Made by a program: the position numbers and the translations under genes
The notes under the pieces: model-generated
Told to the model about the DNA's origin: nothing
The model's input: only the letters and a program-made list of their open reading frames with translations
Database searches by the model: none
From: Cyathus striatus
Taxonomy: Eukaryota > Basidiomycota > Agaricomycetes > Agaricales > Nidulariaceae
Assembly: GCA_025738555.1 (NCBI GenBank)
Contig: JAOVFP010000003.1
Location: 5,890,001 to 5,954,000, forward strand
Direction of reading: 5' to 3'
DNA length: 64,000 nucleotides
Part shown: one piece after another, positions 57,031 through 64,000 of the stretch
Layout: each line of letters opens with the position of its first letter
Numbering within the stretch: position 1 is the stretch's first letter

Positions 57031-60000
57031 TCATGCCATAACGCTAGCGAGGAGAGCCATGCGAATCTGCAAAACATAAACGTTAATCACCCGCAAGACT
57101 ATATCGAAGAAATGGGACTTACGAAGAGACCATAGCGCATCTGTCGGAAGTAGACTGCACGCCTAGAGTCGAAATCAACCTCGGGATCAATTTCTAGAAC
57201 AGTCAGTCAGTCATTAAGACGAAATGATAACAAAGATGAACATACCATTTACACGAGGAAGAGGGTGCATGACAATCATGTCCTCCTTCGCTCTGGAAAG
57301 AACTGCATGATCCACGCGGTATGCGTCTTTCACCTGCAGCCACTCCGCCTCACTCGCAAATCTCTCCTTTTGTACTCTCGTGACATACAGCACATCAGTA
57401 TCTGCCAAAACTTCATCGAGAGACTCGCAAATGGTGACGGCGACTCCGGCCTTGCGAGCAGCGGAAACAACAGAGGGTGGCATGGCTAAAGCGCGCGGCG
57501 ACACAAAATTGAGTCGTACAGAGTAAAGCGATAGGAGAGTGACCAAGCTGTGAACAGTGCGTCCGTTCTTCAAGTCACCAAGAAGGGTAATGGTGCGTCC
57601 ATTGACAGTTCCCAACTCGGAACGAATAGTGTAGACATCCAACAGAGCCTGTATCGCAATGTTAGATGATTCGAAAAAAGTGAAATAATACGTACCTGGG
57701 TAGGATGCTCACCGATACCATCTCCAGCGTTGATGACAGGGACAGGAGAGAATTTAGCAGCGATTTGCGCACTGCCAACCTCTGGGTGACGGATAACGAT
57801 AGCATCTCCGTAGCAGGCAAGGGTACGGATGGTATCAGCAAGAGTCTCTCCCTTGGTAACAGACGAGTTATCAGCGGTGACTTGTACAACCTGTCCACCA
57901 CAGCGCTTCATGGCAGCGTCGAAAGAAGAGCTTGTGCGAGTGGAAGCTTCATAGAAAATGGAGCAAAGAACCTTGCCCTTGAGGATTTCGAGAGTTCCAT
58001 TCCTCTCGACCTGGAGTCTCATCTCATGAGCAAGAGAGAACAAGTCGTAAAGGTCGCGCTGCGTGAACTGCTTGACAGAGAGAATGTGGCGACGGTGGAA
58101 CGAAGGGTGAGATAAAAGCGACGAGAGCTGGAATGCAGGTGCGTGTTGCTGCTGGCCACTCGAAATAAGTTGAGGAGGACCAGTAGCTGCTGCCAAAGAG
58201 GGGCAGCGAGCGCGGTAGTTTCATGTTCCTTCGGGGCAACGACAGGAGCATGTGCAACGGACGCAGCTGAAACATCGCGGCCAGCGGGGGTTGAGTAGAG
58301 AGAGCCGTCAAGGAAGACAGTCTGACCGTGAACAATAACACGATGTATAGCTCCGGTTACAGACTTGTCCTGGAGAGGTGACCAAGATCCATGATGGCGA
58401 ACAAACGGCGCATTGCGCCCAATGACAACCTCAACATGAGTATTGGTCTGGTCCGGCAGCCCGAAAATAAGACATGGATTATCGTGCAGACGGAGCCAAA
58501 TGTCATTTAGAGTGAGGCGGCCATCGCTTACAGCGGTCAACAACAACGGAAGGGTCTCTTCCACTCCACACCAGGCAGACGCAGGTTGAGACAGTTCCTT
58601 TGCAACTTGGAAGGGAGAAACGCCAACGGAGAATGCATCAATGACATCCAACTTCTTCCACAAAGCCTTCTGTTCCGCAGCAGAGAGTAGAGAAGTTGCA
58701 CCCGGGTATTTCTCCTTGGTGAAGAACAACGAGTACACGGAAACGTCGCACGTAACCTTCAGCTGCTTGGCCTTACTCAACGAAATCAACAACAAATCGT
58801 CTTGCGAGCGAACGTCGGTAACGTGAACGGTGCGGTTGTGAAGACTAGCCAAAAGCAGGATAGAAGCCAACTCGGACCCTTTGGCATCAGTAACAATGGG
58901 CTTCAAAGCAGGCCATGAACTAAAGTGCCCAGCAACCGCAGGCAAAGGTGTCTGAGAAGGTACGAACAATGCCTTCGCTTCCGCCTGCAGCTCTTCATCT
59001 AGGGATTTCACGTTTTGAGAAGTGGCCGTAATGCTCAGAGCATAATTGCAATGGGCAGCACCACCAATGTTTGCGCGAGCCTGGTCAAGAGATTGCCTAT
59101 CGACGATTTGGCCATCGCCACCAAAGGGAAGAACAAGGACTGTAGTGAAACCCGCGCTGACGGATGCTTCGGTAGCCGTGACAATATCGTTAGGGTTCTG
59201 AGAAATCAGCCGAGGAGCAAAGGCGGCGACGTTGATGAGACCCGGGAATACATGCGTTTCGTGAGAGCTCTTCGAGTCGATGGTTGAGACATCGAGGGGT
59301 AGCTTGCGGACCAACGCCTCCGTGAGCATCTTGGCGTTCTTCACGTTGGTGATAAGAGGAATAGCAAAATCAACAGCCATACGACGAGTATGGTATCCCT
59401 TGCTAGTGTAGCTGGCAGGACGGCGATAATGATTCTTCGAGGGAAGATTGATGTACATGTCGATGAGGTTGTTGGCCAAGTGCTGCGTCAACGAATACTC
59501 TGACTTTTGCTTGTCCTTGCTGTCATCGCCGAGAGTCTCCAAGTACTAGAAAAGAACGTCAGTATTAAATAAAAGGATCCTGGTAGTAGCATGCATACCT
59601 TGCAAGGAACATTATGTTCGGTCAAAAAGTCAGCGGTACCTGCAGTAGCAAAGATATTGTATCCAGCAGCATGAAGCTTCTGCACTGAAGGCAAGATCTC
59701 TAGCTTCTCGCGATAACTACCAACCGAGAAGAGAATATTCTTCTTCGGGGGAACAATACCAGTCGAGATGAGAGCCTTCAAGTATGCTTCATACTTATCA
59801 TGGCCAAAGCAAGCAACTTCACCAGTAGACGCCATCTCCACACCCAGGACCGGATCGGCACCGGAAAGTCGACTGAAACTGAACTGAGGCACTTTGACAC
59901 CAACATAATCGGCAGGAAGGCCAGCGTCGGGATAGGGCTCAACCGGAAGTCCAAGCATCACTTTTGTGGCCATCTCGATAGCGTCGATGCCAGTTACCTT

Positions 60001-63000
60001 CGAAACGAAGGGGAAGGAGCGAGCAGCACGAAGATTACACTCGATAACTTTAATCTCATTGTTCTTCGCAATGAACTGGATATTGAATGGTCCAGTCACA
60101 TTGAGCGCATTACCAATCTTGGCAGTAGCGTCCTCAATCTGCCTAACAGTCTGGGGATCCAAATCCTGAGGCGGGTGAATAAGTGTAGCATCTCCAGAAT
60201 GCACACCAGCATTCTCGACATGCTCCGAGATATAATGCATAACCATCTTTCCATCCTTGGCCACAGCGTCCATCTCAATCTCCTTAGCCTGCTCAATGTA
60301 CTTGGAAATGACAACAGGATGATCGCGAGAGACCTCAGCAGCCTGAGTCAAGTAGTTTGCAAGATCATCGCTCGTGGATACGACATTCATGGCAGCACCA
60401 GACAAGACGTACGACGGGCGAACCAACACAGGATATCCGACCTTTTCACAGAACGTCGAAGCATCCTCAAAGCTCGTAAGCTCCTTCCACAAAGGCTGGT
60501 CAACACCGATCTCGTCGAGGAGGCGGGAGAACTTGTAGCGATTCTCAGCGGTATCGATCATCTCGGGCGAAGTTCCGTAGATCTTCACATTCTGACGGTA
60601 GAGAGGCAATGCAATGTTGTTGGGAGTCTGACCACCCATAGAGAGAATAACACCGCGCGACTGTTCAGTGTCATAAATGTCCAGGATAGTCTCCAAACTG
60701 ATGTTCTCAAAGTAGAGTCTGTCAGCCTCGTCGTAGTCCGTACTGACGGTCTCAGGATTGTAATTGACCATAACAGTGGGCAGTCCCTGTTCGCGCAACG
60801 TCCTAATGGCACGAACAGCGCACCAATCAAACTCGACGGACGAACCAATGCGGTAGACACCCGATCCCAAGACCATAACACCGCGATCCTCGAACGTTAT
60901 GTCGTGCTCAGCAGCGTTATACGTGGTGTAGAGGTAGTTGGTGAAGGCAGGGAACTCGGCGGCAACGGTATCGATTTGCTTCACGAAAGGAGCAATGCCA
61001 AACTCTTGACGGAACCTGCGAACAGCGAGCTCGGTCGACCCCATGCAGTTCGCGAGCTGCCTGTCAGAGAAACCAAGCTGCTTCGCCTGGCGCAGCATAT
61101 CAGCGGGGATGGTAGATACATTGCAAGTACTGCGTGGATCATAAGTAAAAGGGGTAGAATAACGAGATAAGCAAAAACATACTCAAGGCGGTTCTCCATC
61201 TCGAAGATATTATACAGCTTCCTCAAGAACCACTTGTCGATGTTAGTCATCTGCCAAACCTTGTCGACGCTGTATCCGCGGTGGAAAGCAGTCGAAATGG
61301 CAAAGATACGCTTGTCAGTTGGGTTGACCAGCTCCTCATCAATGTTCTCGACATAATCGTTCTAACACCAAACCGTCAGATTCAGCACGACTCACAGTAA
61401 GTAATGACCAACCTTAGCAAAGCCAGAGAAAGAATCATCAATAGCCCGAATCGCCTTCTGAATAGTCTCCTCAAAGGTACGGCCAATACTCATAACCTCA
61501 CCAACACTCTTCATGCTACTGCTCAACAAACGACTAACACGCGTGAACTTCTTAAGATCCCAACGAGGGATCTTAACAACAACATAATCCAAACTTGGCT
61601 CGAAGCACGCAGAAGTGACCTTCGTAACGGAGTTCTTGATCTCATTAAGCGGAATCCCGAGACCGAGTTTGGCAGCGATGAAAGCGAGAGGGTATCCGGT
61701 GGCCTTGGAAGCAAGAGCGGAAGAACGCGAGAGACGTGCGTTGACTTCGATGATGCAGTATTCCTGCGAAGTGGGGTTCAATGCGTACTGGATGTTACAT
61801 TCACCAACAACACCAAGGTGGCGGATGACATTGATGGCTGTTGTCCGGAGCATATTATAGTCCGAGTCCGAGAGCGTCTGCGAAGGCGCAACGACGATGG
61901 AGTCTCCAGTGTGAATACCCAGAGGATCAAAGTTCTAGATGTGAAGATATTAGCCATGTACTTCGAAACTGCCATGTGCGAACGTACCTCCATATTACAC
62001 ACTGTAATACAGTTATCCCTACAATCGCGAACAACCTCATACTCAATCTCCTTCCAACCCTTCATACTCTTCTCAACGAGGACCTGAGGACTGGTGGCAA
62101 ATGCCTTGCTGCAGAGCGCCCTGAGCTGCGCTTCGTTCTGCGCAAACCCAGATCCAAGACCACCAAGTGCGTAAGCAGCACGAACGATAATGGGGAACCC
62201 AATCTCTACAGCGGCAGCAATAGCCTCATCGACATTGGTAGCAGTGCAGCTCTGTGCGCACTTCTCTCCAATCTCCTCCATGGCACTAGCAAAGAGCTGC
62301 CTGTCCTCGGTAGTGATGATAGTCTCAATGGGCGTACCGAGCACCTGCACACCGAGCTCCTTGAACTCATCCTTGAGCTTGATGCCGACATTGAGCGCAG
62401 TCTGTCCACCGAAAGTGACGTAAATACCATCGGGTTTCTCGTACTTGATGATCTTGCGGACAAACTCCGGAGTGACAGGGAGGAAGTAAACCTTGTCCGC
62501 GAGACCCTTCGACGTGGCGATGGTAGCAATGTTCGGGTTCACCATGATAGTGTAGATACCCTCCTCCTTGAGAGCCTTGATAGCCTGCGAGCCGGAGTAA
62601 TCGAATTCACCAGCCTGACCAATAGAAAGACCACCAGATCCAAGAATGATGACCTTGCTGACCTTCGCGCGTGGGACGCGCTTCTCGTTGTCCTTCTTCT
62701 TGCCACCGGGCATCTGGATGGGGACAAGAGAGTTGGTGGTAGCGCAGTCGACGATGTTCTGGATGAAGACGTCGAAGAGGAACTCAGTGTCGCGAGGGCC
62801 GGGCGTCGACTCTGGATGAAACTGGACGGAAAAGAAGGGCTTGTCAACGCAGTAGATACCCTCGTTGCTGCCATCGTTTGCGTTCTTGAATAACTCCTTC
62901 CATCCCGTCGGAAGAGAGTCGGTGTCGACTTGGAAACCGTGATTCTGGGAGGTAATGTAACACCGGCCAGAGAGCGCGTCAGTGCAAGGGATGTTATGTC

Positions 63001-64000
63001 CTCTGTTACCGTACTTCATCTTGGAAGTGGTCGCGCCAGCAGCCAAGGAGATGAGCTGATGACCCAGACAAATACCGAAGATGGGAAATTCTGCCTTTTC
63101 CATGGCCTTGGACAGGCGAGCGATGGTTTCCTTCACCATGGTGGGGTCACCGGGTCCATTGGAGATGAAAAGACCGTCGTATGGCTCTGACTCGGTGAGG
63201 AAATCGTAGTTCCAAGGGACGACCTTGAGCTCAACGCCGCGCTCAGTGAAGCAGCGGATCTGGTTGTACTTCATGCCAACATCGATGACGAGGACTCGTA
63301 TGGGACGACCGGAAGGGTGTAAACGAGGTGTCTTCGTGGGCGGGAACACACGAGGTGCTGGTATAGAGACGGCAGCGACGAGGTTATTTTGGTTAGGGTC
63401 AGAGAAAGGAATGTCAATGTACTCTTCGCGCCATGCATAAGGAGTGGATGGAACAGATGGGAAGGCGGAGGTGTGTGGGAGAACGCGAGTCAGGAGGTGG
63501 TTCTGGCGGGGTTCAGCATTGCGTGCGAGGACCTTGCCTAGCATGGAACCTTTTTCCCTGATCTTTTTGGTGAGGGCGCGAGTGTCGATGCCGTAAAGGG
63601 CAGGCACGCCATTTTCTTTAAGCCATGTGGAAAGGGAGGATTTTGCAAGGAAGTGGCTGAAGTCTTCAGAGTAGTAGCCAACGACGAGGGCGGCGATGTG
63701 GATCCTTGAGGATTCAAACTCAGCGGCAAGTGTGTCGAAGGTTTCGGGCCGCTCGGGGACACCGTAGTTTCCAATGAGAGGGTAGGTTAGAACGAGGATC
63801 TGTCCCTCGTATGATGGGTCTGTCAGAGACTCGGTATATCCCACCATGCCTGTTGACGGTTAATGAAGGCCGAGAAGGAAGAGAAGTTTTTTTTTTACAA
63901 ACCTGTCTGGAAGACGCATTCTCCAGCGATGCTTTTGCCTTCTGTACCGAAGCTGATGCCCCTGTATGCGGAACCGTCAGCAAGCTCAAGAACACCGTCG
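57031..64000 (-). CDS. URA2: URA2/CAD fusion: glutamine-dependent carbamoyl-phosphate synthetase, inactive dihydroorotase-like domain, aspartate transcarbamylase (5' end cut)
   Basis: First two steps of pyrimidine synthesis. The window begins a little inside the N-terminus ([20 protein letters not shown]). Glutaminase: [15 protein letters not shown] (Cys) and SVQFHPES (His, Glu). Synthetase halves: [20 protein letters not shown] and [20 protein letters not shown], both with ATP-grasp parts ([26 protein letters not shown]). The allosteric region includes [18 protein letters not shown]. The dihydroorotase-like domain has [12 protein letters not shown] where active enzymes have the HxH metal site, so it is inactive, as in fungal Ura2. 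Transcarbamylase: [38 protein letters not shown]; stop at 57031. Near 58199-58203 the frame breaks by one base in a run of four G (plus strand). Inverted fragments of this gene lie at 39.1-40.6 kb. UTP would be expected to inhibit it, by family knowledge. Confidence 0.95.

Noticed and set aside
59800..61170. 456-codon open frame on the plus strand
   Set aside because: It is antisense to the URA2 synthetase domain, whose protein is unmistakable; the long frame follows from codon bias.

Overview
The window is nuclear DNA of a filamentous fungus, almost certainly a mushroom-forming basidiomycete (Agaricomycetes). Genes are split by many short introns of about 50-60 bases with GT..AG ends, and lie close together on both strands. 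The protein set is typical: a fused URA2/CAD pyrimidine enzyme, a SWD1 COMPASS subunit, TAF9, a SEC12-like exchange factor, TTI2, a mitochondrial MSS1/TrmE GTPase, calcineurin B, an ALE1-type acyltransferase, a CK1-like kinase with a C-terminal extension, an OTT_1508-type deaminase and an AlkB-like oxygenase. I found no bacterial operon, CRISPR array, rRNA or convincing tRNA. Exon joins were read by eye from splice signals, reading phase and family resemblance; none is backed by transcript data.

Layout. 1-9 kb is a dense housekeeping block: SWD1 (minus, cut by the left edge), TAF9 (plus), SEC12/PREB-like (minus), a 3.4 kb AT-rich gap, then TTI2 (plus). 9.5-13.5 kb has two orphan genes. 14-18 kb has MSS1 (minus) and, head to head with it, the CK1-like kinase (plus). 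18-22.9 kb is gene-poor and carries a truncated copy of the MSS1 5' end. 22.9-25.6 kb has calcineurin B and a WDR89-like protein, convergent. 25.7-33.3 kb is a mosaic: an AT-rich multi-pass membrane gene, a glutathione transferase remnant, an orphan copy of a deaminase exon, a broken sedolisin protease and two small membrane proteins. 35-38.7 kb has a MARVEL-type protein and the ALE1-like acyltransferase. 39-42 kb has fragments of URA2 and a decayed AT-rich coiled-coil gene. 42.2-46.2 kb has the deaminase and a RING protein. 47.9-51.7 kb has one intact NmrA/agroclavine-dehydrogenase-like reductase with two decayed relatives. 52.4-56.4 kb is the AlkB-like oxygenase, and from 57 kb to the right edge is URA2 (minus), missing only its N-terminal end.

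The main theme of the second part is local DNA duplication followed by decay. At least four genes in the window (URA2, MSS1, the deaminase and the NmrA reductase) have partial copies elsewhere in it. The URA2 copy keeps an intron of its parent, so it arose by DNA duplication and not by retroposition. The parent genes also show single-base frame breaks (TAF9, URA2, possibly MSS1). For URA2 the pseudogene copy keeps the open frame through the same run of C residues, which suggests a base-calling error in the assembly. No single operon-like new system stands out. The best candidates for new biology are the deaminase, the AlkB-like protein, the kinase with its extension, and the two AT-rich loci.
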